Assembly (NCBI RefSeq): GCF_007994225.1
Contig: NZ_VLLL01000006.1
Location: 310,001 to 374,000 of the forward strand
Reading direction: 5' to 3'
DNA: 64,000 bases
Source of the DNA: Stackebrandtia albiflava
Lineage (GTDB): Bacteria > Actinomycetota > Actinomycetes > Mycobacteriales > Micromonosporaceae
The notes under the pieces are model-generated. The model saw nothing but the letters and a program-made list of their open reading frames with translations, was not told where the DNA came from and did not search any database. Position numbers and translations under genes: made by a program. Position 1 is the first letter of the stretch. Each line of letters opens with the position of its first letter. Positions 16,591 to 25,455 of the stretch are shown here, one piece after another.

Positions 16591-18981
16591 TCAACCGGCG
16601 GCCCGGACCAGGGCCGCGACGTCCAACATGCCGGCCCCGGCCGCGTCCTCCGCCGAGCCGCACGCGTCGAGCTCCGCCCCGGTGGCGCCGGTGACCGGTG
16701 CCGCCGTCTCCCGCAACAACTCGGCGGTCGCGGACACGTCGCCGCGAAGCTCCGGAACGGCCGACCACAACACCGCGACCGCTCCCGACACGTGCGGGGC
16801 CGCCATCGAGGTCCCCATCATGCGGCCGTAACCGCCGCCGGGCAACGCCGACACCACACCGTTCGTCGAGGTGTCGGTGCCGGGCGCCACCAGGGCGGGG
16901 ACGGTGTGCCCGCCGACCGGCCCCCGGCTGGAGAACCACGCGACCCGGCCCTCGGCGTCCACCGCGCCGACACTGAACGCGCCCGGGTCGCCCACCGGCG
17001 GGGTCGAGGCGGTGCCGCAGGCCGGCCCGGCGTTGCCCGCCGACACCACGAAGAAGATCCCGGCGGACTGGTAGGCCGCCAACGCCGGGCCGAACACGCC
17101 GGAGTCGCAGCCCTCCACGTGAGGACAACCCCACGAGTTCGACACCACGTCGGCAGCCCGGGACGGGTCGCCGTCGGTGAACGGGTCCTCGCCGGGCGCG
17201 TAGGGTGCCAGCATGAACTCCAGGCACGCCAGGTAGTCGCCCGGGTTACCGGCGTTGCGGGGCAGGTTCGCGCACCCGATCCAGTCGGCGCCCGGCGCGA
17301 CGCCGACCCCCTCACCACCCAACGCGAGACCGAGCGCGTGGGTGCCGTGCCCGTTGGGGTCGTTCGGTTCCGTCGTACCGTTCACCGGGTCGGCCCACGA
17401 GTCGTCGCCGCCGCGGAACCGGTCCGCGAACGCCGGATGCGTGCCGTCGACCCCGCTGTCGGCGATGCCGATGACGACACCGTCGCCGTCGGAGCCGGCC
17501 TGCCACGCGGTGGGGGCGCCGACCTGCGTGATGTTGGGTTGTGGCGCGTCCGTCTCCAGCGGCCCTCCGGTGGTGACCGGCCAGGCGAACGGCACGGGCC
17601 GGCTCTGCGGGCTCAACAGGACCGCCGCCACGTCGGAACGCTCCTCCAGCCAGTCCCGCTCCCACAGGTCGGCGTCGACCTCGATCGCGTTCACCAGGTA
17701 GAACGGCCGCCACGTGAGACCGCGCGCGGTGAGCTCCGCCCGCAACGGGGCCTGGGACTCCACCGCGGTCGCCGTCAACCGCGAGTAGACCTCGGCGCGG
17801 CGCTGCGCGACGTCCCCCTCGACGCCGTCCAGGTCGGCCTGCTCCCGCAGCACCACGAGCAGTTTCTCGCCGTGGAGACCGGGCTGCGCCAACGCACCGG
17901 TGCCCCCGGCGACGGCGGCCACGATGACGGCGGTCCCCGCCGCGAACGCCGGAACGGTCACCAGTTTCCGGGCCGTCAACCCGTAGAGCAGACCCGCGAG
18001 CCACGCCAACAGCACCGCCATGATCGCGGCGACGAGCAGCCACACCCCGAAATCCGGCCCCAGCGCCAACGGCAGGAACTCGTCGGCGTCGCCGTAGGCG
18101 AGCGGTCCGAAGGTCGCCGGCGCCACCGCGGCGGCGACCACCCGCCCGGTCCGGTACGTGCGGCGTTGCAGGGCGGCGACCGCGAAGCAGACGGCCGGGA
18201 CGCTCATCCCGATGAGGAGGTTGAGACCGCCGCCGCCCATCACGAGCGACGGCAGGGCGAGGGCGACACCCGCCGCGGCACCGCCGCCCAGTATCCGGCG
18301 GGCACCGGACATGCCGACGAACCGGGACCAGAACCGGTCACCCAGCAGTACCCCGCACAGCAGTGCGAATCCGAGGGCGGCGGCGACGGCGGCGACGGTC
18401 TCCCAGGCGCCACCGAGTGCGCCGGCCCAGACCCACGGGACGAGCATGACGCCGCCGGCGCACAACGCCCACCAGAACGCGCCGGGTGCGGCGGGCGCCC
18501 TGTCCGGTGACGGGGAGGCGGGCTTCCCGCGCCACAGTGGCCACAGTACGGCGGCCGCGATCGCGCAGCAGACGGCCTGCACCGCCAGTTGCAACGCGCC
18601 CGCGGGCATCGCGACGAGCCGGGTGACGCCGAGCAGCCCCATCAGCACCGCGGCCACCGCCCAGGTGGCGCCGACCGTGCGCAGGGCGGGGAAGCGGCGG
18701 GCCGCGAGCAGCGGTGACGCGATCAGCAGTGCCAGCGCCGCGGCCACGGCGGTCTCGCCGGGCCACAGTGTCATGTCGACGGGTGCCGAGCCCAGTACGA
18801 GCGACTGGGCGTCGAGCCAGACGCCGAACTCCAGGTACCCCGTCACCAGGACGATCGCGGCGCCGGCCAGGACGGCGTACCCGGTGGCGAGCGGACCCCA
18901 CACGCCGGAATCCACAGTAGAATTACGTTGTGCCTCGCCGGTTCCGCCCGGCGTCACGTCGTTGTGATTGCCCTCATCCAC
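16591..18981 (-). CDS. Subtilisin-family (S8) protease with a polytopic N-terminal membrane domain
   Basis: The 796-residue protein has about ten hydrophobic helices in residues 30-380, then a short propeptide-like region (LLVVLREQADLDG, FYLVNAIEVDADLWERDWL) and a complete S8 catalytic domain (about 480-796). Catalytic residues are visible: Asp in GIADSGVDGTHP, His in NGHGTHALG, the oxyanion Asn in VVSAGNAGP and Ser in GTSMAAPHVSG. Subtilases normally carry one signal peptide, so this many-helix anchor is unusual. The protease domain should face outside. The start GTG at 18981 is 44 nt from the divergent glpD start. Confidence 0.85.
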   Translation of the reverse strand: MDEGNHNDVTPGGTGEAQRNSTVDSGVWGPLATGYAVLAGAAIVLVTGYLEFGVWLDAQSLVLGSAPVDMTLWPGETAVAAALALLIASPLLAARRFPALRTVGATWAVAAVLMGLLGVTRLVAMPAGALQLAVQAVCCAIAAAVLWPLWRGKPASPSPDRAPAAPGAFWWALCAGGVMLVPWVWAGALGGAWETVAAVAAALGFALLCGVLLGDRFWSRFVGMSGARRILGGGAAAGVALALPSLVMGGGGLNLLIGMSVPAVCFAVAALQRRTYRTGRVVAAAVAPATFGPLAYGDADEFLPLALGPDFGVWLLVAAIMAVLLAWLAGLLYGLTARKLVTVPAFAAGTAVIVAAVAGGTGALAQPGLHGEKLLVVLREQADLDGVEGDVAQRRAEVYSRLTATAVESQAPLRAELTARGLTWRPFYLVNAIEVDADLWERDWLEERSDVAAVLLSPQSRPVPFAWPVTTGGPLETDAPQPNITQVGAPTAWQAGSDGDGVVIGIADSGVDGTHPAFADRFRGGDDSWADPVNGTTEPNDPNGHGTHALGLALGGEGVGVAPGADWIGCANLPRNAGNPGDYLACLEFMLAPYAPGEDPFTDGDPSRAADVVSNSWGCPHVEGCDSGVFGPALAAYQSAGIFFVVSAGNAGPACGTASTPPVGDPGAFSVGAVDAEGRVAWFSSRGPVGGHTVPALVAPGTDTSTNGVVSALPGGGYGRMMGTSMAAPHVSGAVAVLWSAVPELRGDVSATAELLRETAAPVTGATGAELDACGSAEDAAGAGMLDVAALVRAAG

Positions 18982-19024
18982 GTAGCCAGCCTATGGTCTT
19001 GCGCCGCGTACTACGGTTAGCAGC

Positions 19025-20794
19025 GTGAGAACCGATCCACACGTCTCCCGCTACCACGCCGGAACGCTGTCGCCCGAACGCCGCGGCGCGGACCTGGACC
19101 GGATGCGTCACGAGCACTTCGACGTACTGGTGATCGGCGGCGGCGTCACCGGCGCCGGCGCCGCACTGGACGCCGCCAGCCGGGGCCTGCGCGTCGCGAT
19201 GGTCGAGGCCCGCGACTACGCCGCCGGCACCTCCAGCCGCTCCAGCAAACTCATCCACGGCGGCCTGCGCTACCTGGAACAGTTCGAGTTCGGCCTGGTC
19301 CACGAGGCGTTGACGGAACGGGGACTCCTCACCAACCGGCTCGCCCCGCACCTGGTCAAGCCACTGCCGTTCCTCGCGCCCCTGTACAGCAGGTTCCAGC
19401 GCGGCTACTACGGACTCGGCCTGGCCGTCTACGACGCCCTCTCCACCGCGCTCGGTCACGGCGGCCGGCTGCCCCGGCACCGCCATCTGAGCCGGCGGGG
19501 CGCCCGCCGCCAGTTCCCCGGACTCGCCCCGCACCGGCTGGTCGGCGCGATCCGCTACTTCGACGCCCAGACCGACGACGCCAGATTCGTCGTGACCCTC
19601 GCCCGCACCGCCGCCTCGTACGGCGCCGCCGTCGCCACGTCCACCCGCGTGGTGGGGCTCAACCGCGACGCGCGCCAGGTCACCGGCGCCCGGGTGTGCG
19701 ACCTGGAGTCCGGCGACGAGTTCGACGTCTCCGCGACCACCGTCATCGCCGCGACCGGCGTGTGGAGCAACGACCTCACCGGCATGCTCGGCAGCAAGGT
19801 CGGACTGCGGGTCAGGGCGAGCAAGGGCGTTCACCTGGTGGTGCGGCGCAGCGCGATCGCCGGTGAGACCGCGGTGATCCTCCGGACCCCCAGCAGCGTG
19901 CTGTTCATCCTGCCGTGGGGCGGCCACTGGATCATCGGCACCACCGACACCGACTGGACGCTCGACCGCGACCACCCGGCGGCCTCCGCGATCGACGTCG
20001 CATACCTCCTGGAACTCGCCAACAAGTCACTCGACCGTCCGCTCACACTGAGCGATGTGGAGGGCGTCTACGCGGGCCTGCGGCCACTGCTGTCGGGCGA
20101 GGACGAGGACACCTCGCAACTGTCCCGTGAGCACGCCGTCGTCGAACCGATGCTCGGCCTGTTGCTCGTCGCGGGCGGCAAGTTCACCACCTACCGGATC
20201 ATGGCCAAGGACGCCGTCGACCGGGCCGCCCGGCGACTCCACGGCGTCCCCAAGTCCCGGACGGCGGACGTGCCGCTGCTGGGAGCCGACGGATACGACG
20301 CCGCCTGGCGCGACCGCGCCGAGACCGCCGCCCGGGTCGGACTGTCCACCGGCGTCATGGAACACCTCCTCGGCCGGTACGGCACGCTGACCACCGAACT
20401 ACTCGACCTGATCAGGGAACGCCCGGAACTGGCGGCGCCGGTCGAGGGAGCCCCGGAATACCTCGCCGCCGAGGTCGTGCACGCGGTCCGGCACGAGGGG
20501 GCGCTCCACGCCGACGACGTCCTCACCCGCCGCACCCGGATATCCGTGGAGACGGCCCACCGCGGCGAGAACTCCGTCGCGCACGTCGTCACGCTGATGG
20601 CCGACGAACTCGGGTGGTCCCCGGAGGAACGGGAACGCGAGATCTCCCACTACCTCGCGCGGGTCGCCGCGGAACGTGACTCCCAACGGCAACCCGACGA
20701 CGCCACGGCGGACGCCGCCCGGCTCGGCGCCGAGGACGTCCGGGGAATGAGCCTGACGGCCCCCGGCGAACCGGCGGTGACCGGCCGACGATGA
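19025..20794 (+). CDS. glpD: Aerobic glycerol-3-phosphate dehydrogenase
   Basis: The 589-residue FAD enzyme oxidises sn-glycerol-3-phosphate to dihydroxyacetone phosphate and passes electrons to quinone at the membrane. The FAD-binding motif DVLVIGGGVTGAGAALDAAS starts near residue 34, followed by SSRSSKLIHGGLRYLE, and the C-terminal DAO domain is complete. Length and motifs fit GlpD throughout. The GTG at 19025 follows no clear ribosome binding site, and a TACGGT hexamer a few nt upstream suggests a near-leaderless mRNA. No other glycerol genes are adjacent. Confidence 0.93.
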   Translation: MRTDPHVSRYHAGTLSPERRGADLDRMRHEHFDVLVIGGGVTGAGAALDAASRGLRVAMVEARDYAAGTSSRSSKLIHGGLRYLEQFEFGLVHEALTERGLLTNRLAPHLVKPLPFLAPLYSRFQRGYYGLGLAVYDALSTALGHGGRLPRHRHLSRRGARRQFPGLAPHRLVGAIRYFDAQTDDARFVVTLARTAASYGAAVATSTRVVGLNRDARQVTGARVCDLESGDEFDVSATTVIAATGVWSNDLTGMLGSKVGLRVRASKGVHLVVRRSAIAGETAVILRTPSSVLFILPWGGHWIIGTTDTDWTLDRDHPAASAIDVAYLLELANKSLDRPLTLSDVEGVYAGLRPLLSGEDEDTSQLSREHAVVEPMLGLLLVAGGKFTTYRIMAKDAVDRAARRLHGVPKSRTADVPLLGADGYDAAWRDRAETAARVGLSTGVMEHLLGRYGTLTTELLDLIRERPELAAPVEGAPEYLAAEVVHAVRHEGALHADDVLTRRTRISVETAHRGENSVAHVVTLMADELGWSPEEREREISHYLARVAAERDSQRQPDDATADAARLGAEDVRGMSLTAPGEPAVTGRR

Positions 20795-21002
20795 CACCGG
20801 CCCGGACGGGCGACCGCGGCCCCTTCGGATCGGGTGACCGTGCCCCGGACCGGTGACCGTGTTCCGCCTGGGCAGAGCGGCCCCGCCCCGGATTGGTGAT
20901 GATCAGCGACCCCGCCCTCGCCCGATGGTCACCGGCAACCGTGCTCCCGGACCCGCCGCCGGACCGGGCGGGCCGACGCGACGGTGGCCGGGTGCCATCG
21001 AC

Positions 21003-21008
21003 TAGACT
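21003..21008 (+). promoter_or_regulatory. Probable -10 element (TAGACT) for tRNA-Arg
   Basis: TAGACT lies 30 nt before the mature tRNA-Arg 5' end, the same distance as the TAAACT before tRNA-Thr. The rest of the 20795-21038 gap shows no gene. Confidence 0.4.
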
Positions 21009-21038
21009 CCGGTGCGTCGCCGCGCGCGACCACCGTCC

Positions 21039-21111
21039 GCCCTCTTAGCTCAGGGGATAGAGCAATGGTTTCCTAAACCATGTGTCGCAGGTTCGAATCC
21101 TGCAGGGGGCA
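21039..21111 (+). tRNA. tRNA-Arg(CCT)
   Basis: The 73-nt cloverleaf has acceptor stem GCCCTCT/AGGGGGC (one G-T pair), anticodon stem ATGGT/ACCAT around the loop TTCCTAA (anticodon CCT, reading AGG), and a T arm with GTTCGAAT. The discriminator is A and CCA is not encoded by the gene. tRNA-Arg genes are common integration sites, and an AT-richer island follows. Confidence 0.95.
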
Positions 21112-21122
21112 CCTAGCAAAAG

Positions 21123-21160
21123 ACCCGCTGACCAGCGACGACACCGGTCAGCGGGTTTTT
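21123..21160 (+). terminator. Rho-independent terminator after tRNA-Arg
   Basis: An 11-bp stem, ACCCGCTGACC (21123-21133) with GGTCAGCGGGT (21146-21156), is followed by a run of T. It is a textbook intrinsic terminator, rare in this GC-rich window. Confidence 0.9.
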
Positions 21161-21456
21161 CACGTCCGGTCGCTCCGCGCGTTCGGAAGCGGCGAACGTT
21201 GTCAGCGTTCGCCTTTAACGTCAAGGGCTCGGATGCTGGGTGAAGACTAGTCGCCGTGGCCGCTCAACTTCAGAGCCTGATTGCATCGGCATGGTCTCAT
21301 GTAGATACTCATGCAATGATCTCCGGAAAGCCAGTGGAGAACGGTTGATGCCCGAAAGGGCAATATTAGCCGGACAGGCCACGCGTATTACAGACCGACA
21401 CACCAACCGATATGCTGTGAGCCAAGACTGTCAACTCAGTACACGGCGGTGAACCC
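21161..21456. other. Gene-free entry to the AT-richer island
   Basis: GC content drops visibly from about 21210 onward. A hairpin GGCGAACG (21191-21198) with CGTTCGCC (21206-21213) is followed by TTT. No convincing gene is present, although the frame on the plus strand (21240-21452) is open. The promoter of the NACHT gene should lie here, but I cannot place it. I looked for a repeat of the tRNA 3' end at the far side of the island and saw none. Confidence 0.5.
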
Positions 21457-24400
21457 GTGATCGAGACACCATCAGAAGTATTCTTGCGCATGGAAGCAGC
21501 ATATGCGCCCGCTGGTGATCGCCAGCGCAGTGTTCACGAGTGCTTCTCACTTCTAGACTTCCAGCTTCGTTTTCTGACCTTCCTGACAGTAGCCGCAGTG
21601 AGTGCCGAGGGTTTGGTTGCTGCTCCTGTTCGTCGGTCGTCAGGGCTCGGCGAGTGGATCCGCTACTTGCGTCGCAGCGCCAAACAGCTCGTCAACTACC
21701 CTTCAGCCTCCGCTACCGCTACCGCTGTCCGGCGGGCTGTTGTCGAGATACTGAGTTTTTATGACGGTGGTTTGCCTGATGCTCCCCCCGGCCTACAGAA
21801 TGTTAAGCATCTACGAGACCATATAAGTCATGGAGGGCCGTTGCCGACGGACCTTCGAGAAATTGACACGCTTAAGGACTTGGTCAATGCTGCATCCAAG
21901 ACAATAGCTAAATGTATCGCCTCAGCTGAACTTCGTATGGATTCAGACGATCAGAGTCGTTCACTCAAAAGACCGGTACTAATTTGGGAAGAACACGAAG
22001 TGCCGCTGTGGCCCTTCTTCTATGTTACGGTCGGCAATGAATGGTGCGTCTTTTCCAGCATGCGTGGAGCAGACCTGAAATACCTTTGCTTCGGGGGAAG
22101 CCGGGGTAGCCTAAAGCCTACTGAAGAGCAGCTCAGTGTTGCAATCGAGCCGTTCCTGGAGGGTAAGCAAGGTGCGAAGGACGCTACGCTGACTCAATAT
22201 ATGAAAGACGTGGAAAAAGACCTCCGTGGCTTTGCCGACGATGACGCTGAGCTAATATGTTTGGATTCTGATCAGGGGTTCGAATTCTACTGGAGTAAAG
22301 CGACGGGAGAAGGCACGGGTACTCAGCTTCGCAGAGATTACTTCCGCCTCGGCCCTGAGAATGCACGGCAATGGCGCGCGAAAGATGCTTGGGTGCCTTA
22401 CTCGAAATATTTGCGTGAGCTGGCAAACTGGCACGTTGTTGCTACACGCCTACGCCAAAGGCTAGAACAGATTGAAAGCCAGCTGGTGGGAGAGGAGCGT
22501 GAAACTCTGGGATGGATCTCCAGCGAGCCGGGTAACACTCGAATGGCTAAGGTTGTCGTATCAGATATGGACGGGAGCAATCGGGGGTCGCCCCGGACAT
22601 TCGCTGAATTGATCGGCGAGGTTGATGAAGACCTCCAAGCGAACCGAGGACAGACGCAGGTCGTCTTTATCAATGGTGAGGCTGGCATTGGCAAGACCCG
22701 CGCAATGGTAGATGCCGCTAAATCGCGAGCCCAAGAAGTAGAGGGCGCTATTGATCAGGGGAACGATACCAATCTAGCATTGTTTCTATACGTTCGTTCG
22801 ACAGGACAGGTGCTCGACAGCCTACCTACAGTGGTCTCCAGCGCGGTTGCATCGACACGCAACCTCACCGACGCAGGAGTCAAGGCTTTGTGCCGAAACG
22901 GTCTAATGACCCTGCTAATCGACGGATTCGACGAATTGTTGGGTGGTGCCGGGTATAGCGATGCAATTGGTTCGCTTCGCCCGTGGTTGAACGAGCTTGG
23001 TGGCCGTGGGGTGGTGGTCGTGTCGGCGCGATCGTCCTATTATATGGGCCAGTATCGATCCAGCGTTGAACGCGCGAATGAGCAGGGAATGGAATTGGTT
23101 CGTCATAGGATTGCAGAGGTGCAGCGGTGGTCCGACGAAGATGTTCTAGCGTTCCTCGCTGACTATAACGTCCCAAGTAAAAGGTTCGAAAGTCTATCTG
23201 AACATGATCGCCGACTGCTGGGACTACCCTTCTTCACACGTGTCTTCGCAGAGATGGCCACCTCGTCGGAAGTGAACCATAATTCTAACGAGAGTCTCAC
23301 TGAACGGCTTCTCAACAAATATGTGGAGCGTGAAGAACGCAAGCTCACGATGGGTCAAGAGGATACGACTCTTCTCACTAGTGCAGAGTTGCGGCGCACT
23401 TTTGAATACGTGGCCGAGTTCATGGCCAGTAGCGCTGAGCGTGAGGCTGACATTAGCGAACTTGAGATCGCTGCTGAAAGCGCGATTGAGGTTGAACTGA
23501 ATACACCTGAACGGCGACAGCTGAAGCAGCGACTTCCGGTTCTATGTGGGCTCGCTGCGGCATCCGACGACATATCGACGTCTCGCTTCCGGTTCCAGCA
23601 CGAGCTGTTTTTTGACCAGTTCCTCGCTGGCGCTGCATGCCGGTACCTGATGACTGGTCAGGAGAAATTGTTTCAGACGATGCTGGGAGAGTCGCATTGG
23701 AGATCGGCGACAGTGGCGGCGGTAGTTGCTGGAGCTGGAACTGAACGCATCCGAAAGGCAATCGGATACCGCCCGCGAGCAGGTGTGCGCAACGATGTCG
23801 CGGCAACCAATATGGGGGCGTTGTGGTCGATGATCATAAAAAACGCTGGGGAGATACCAGTGTCAGACCTTAACGGGCTGACATTTACTGACCACCTAGA
23901 CTTGAGTTGTGTTCGGTTCTCAAAACTTCGCATGGTTGATTGTCGACTTTCCTCCATGTCTTTGCCGGAGCTTCCAGGTTGGGAACTACAACTGAACGGA
24001 ACTAAAATCAAAAAGATCGAGGTTACCGGACACCCTTCAGACCTCTCCCGACTTCGGGCCCTTCAACATGCTGATTTGGCGGAGTTGCAGCTTCCAAACG
24101 AGGTGCATTATAAGAAGGAAGCGATCCTTGAGGTGCTACACAGATATGGTGCCGAAGTCGTGGACGGTACGCCACTAGGTGTCGGCAGTCCCTCTGAAGA
24201 AGTGCTCGCTGCTCGTCATTTTCTCAGCAACCTTGCTCGGCGTGTAGAGAAATCTGTGATTCTTCGCCGGGATCATCAGCCAGAGGACGATGTCCGACTC
24301 AAGTGGACACGCGTGTATGGCCGGGATGCGTGGCGGAAGTTTGTAAATGGCCTGGTTCTGGCGGAGCTAGCCACGCTCGATAACTTTTCAGCTAGTGGAG

Positions 24401-24516
24401 AACCCAAGATCCGATTGCGACTGAAGTGCAGCGCAACCACGATCCTAGCGAACGACGAAGCCCAAAGCAAGGTACAGGAGTATTGGAAAGGGCTTGAAAG
24501 GTCCGGTAGTGTTTAG
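21457..24516 (+). CDS. NACHT-domain STAND NTPase with N-terminal HEPN-like region, probable anti-phage defence protein
   Basis: The 1019-residue protein starts at a GTG. Residues 1-165 are helical and end in HLRDHISHGG, an R-x4-H arrangement (R120, H125) like the HEPN ribonuclease motif. Residues 170-300 form a strand-rich region (PLWPFFYVTV, DLKYLCFGG). The NACHT core follows: Walker A GEAGIGKT (407-414), Walker B TLLIDGFDELLG (about 485-496) and VVVVSARSSYYMG. A helical region and pentapeptide-like repeats (LTFTDHLDLSCVRFSKLRMVDC, residues about 805-845) complete it. Bacterial NACHT proteins are known anti-phage STAND ATPases that sense a trigger with C-terminal repeats and fire an N-terminal effector. 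The gene is much richer in A+T than its neighbours and follows a tRNA, which suggests horizontal gain. Confidence 0.85.
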   Translation: MIETPSEVFLRMEAAYAPAGDRQRSVHECFSLLDFQLRFLTFLTVAAVSAEGLVAAPVRRSSGLGEWIRYLRRSAKQLVNYPSASATATAVRRAVVEILSFYDGGLPDAPPGLQNVKHLRDHISHGGPLPTDLREIDTLKDLVNAASKTIAKCIASAELRMDSDDQSRSLKRPVLIWEEHEVPLWPFFYVTVGNEWCVFSSMRGADLKYLCFGGSRGSLKPTEEQLSVAIEPFLEGKQGAKDATLTQYMKDVEKDLRGFADDDAELICLDSDQGFEFYWSKATGEGTGTQLRRDYFRLGPENARQWRAKDAWVPYSKYLRELANWHVVATRLRQRLEQIESQLVGEERETLGWISSEPGNTRMAKVVVSDMDGSNRGSPRTFAELIGEVDEDLQANRGQTQVVFINGEAGIGKTRAMVDAAKSRAQEVEGAIDQGNDTNLALFLYVRSTGQVLDSLPTVVSSAVASTRNLTDAGVKALCRNGLMTLLIDGFDELLGGAGYSDAIGSLRPWLNELGGRGVVVVSARSSYYMGQYRSSVERANEQGMELVRHRIAEVQRWSDEDVLAFLADYNVPSKRFESLSEHDRRLLGLPFFTRVFAEMATSSEVNHNSNESLTERLLNKYVEREERKLTMGQEDTTLLTSAELRRTFEYVAEFMASSAEREADISELEIAAESAIEVELNTPERRQLKQRLPVLCGLAAASDDISTSRFRFQHELFFDQFLAGAACRYLMTGQEKLFQTMLGESHWRSATVAAVVAGAGTERIRKAIGYRPRAGVRNDVAATNMGALWSMIIKNAGEIPVSDLNGLTFTDHLDLSCVRFSKLRMVDCRLSSMSLPELPGWELQLNGTKIKKIEVTGHPSDLSRLRALQHADLAELQLPNEVHYKKEAILEVLHRYGAEVVDGTPLGVGSPSEEVLAARHFLSNLARRVEKSVILRRDHQPEDDVRLKWTRVYGRDAWRKFVNGLVLAELATLDNFSASGEPKIRLRLKCSATTILANDEAQSKVQEYWKGLERSGSV

Positions 24517-24644
24517 GCTCCGTGAGCTTCCTGACACGGGGTTTCTATTCTGGTGGGCTGTATTGGGATGTGGGCCACGTAAGGAATCCCCTGGTTTATA
24601 AACGGTGGGCGAGTTGGTTGCGGCGGTTCATGGACGTGTGTCCT

Positions 24645-25079
24645 TCAGTCGAGGCAGAACTCGTTGCCTTCGACGTCCTGCATCACGATGCACGACTCGT
24701 TGAAGCCGTCGGCCTCCAGGAGCCGGAAGCGGACAGCGCCGAGCGCCACGAGCCGGGCGCATTCGGCCTCAAGGGCGGCGAGCCGTTCCTCGCCGACCAG
24801 CCCGGTGCCGACGCGTACGTCCAGATGTACCCGGTTCTTGACGACCTTGCCTTCGGGAACGCGTTGGAAGAACAGTCGCGGACCCACCCCCGTGGGGTCG
24901 ACACAGGCGAACGCGGAACCCCGGCGTTCCGGTGGTAGCGAGTGGTTGAAGGCGTCCCACGAGTCGAAGCCCGGCGGCGGCGGTGGCACTTCGTAACCCA
25001 ACACCTCACACCAGAACCGGGCGACCCGTTCGGGGTCGGCGCAGTCGAAGGTGACCTGGACCTGCTTGACGGACGTCAT
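24645..25079 (-). CDS. VOC-superfamily protein
   Basis: The 144-residue protein begins MTSVKQVQVTFDCADPERVA and contains FWCEVLGYEVPPPPPGFDSW, LFFQRVPEGKVVKNRVHLDV and a terminal VMQDVEGNEFCLD. This is the glyoxalase-like VOC subgroup common in actinomycetes, with the second-module His and the C-terminal Glu as likely metal ligands. The function is unknown. The ATG at 25079 begins the conserved domain. The gene is convergent with the NACHT gene across a 128-bp AT-richer gap (24517-24644) that holds a 10-bp palindrome, GTTTATAAAC (24594-24603). Confidence 0.85.
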   Translation of the reverse strand: MTSVKQVQVTFDCADPERVARFWCEVLGYEVPPPPPGFDSWDAFNHSLPPERRGSAFACVDPTGVGPRLFFQRVPEGKVVKNRVHLDVRVGTGLVGEERLAALEAECARLVALGAVRFRLLEADGFNESCIVMQDVEGNEFCLD

Positions 25080-25455
25080 TGGAACACCATAGTGCGACCC
25101 GGCGCGAACCACCACGCCGTTTCCGTGTGACCCGTGGCAACACCGGTCGGTCCGCGGCCGGGGCCGGTGCCCGATGGTGTCGGGGCACCCGGTGGATCGT
25201 TCAGCGCGGGAGGAACCGGCCCGCGCCCCGTCGGTGTCGGGTGTCGCCGGGCCCGACCGGAGAACGCGGTGCCCGGTACGTCGTGACCGCTGACGAGGGG
25301 CGCGCCCCCACTTCGGAGGCGCGTGGAAGTGGAACCGGACGACTCGCCGGCCTTGACGTCGCCCGCACGCGGTGACTTCCGCCGGGCACGGCCATGGCGG
25401 AATCCGACAGATCGTCGTCATTGCGGACGCGCCGAGCCGGGGGCACCATCGACGT

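Noticed and set aside
15994-18510. 838-codon plus-strand frame over the subtilisin gene
   Set aside because: Low-complexity Arg/Pro/Gly product; the minus-strand gene has an intact protease domain.
24522-24938. Open frame after the NACHT gene starting SFLTRGFYSGGLYW
   Set aside because: Only about 40 residues lie outside the VOC gene antisense region and they match no transposase or defence family I know. It could be an island scar, but support is too weak.
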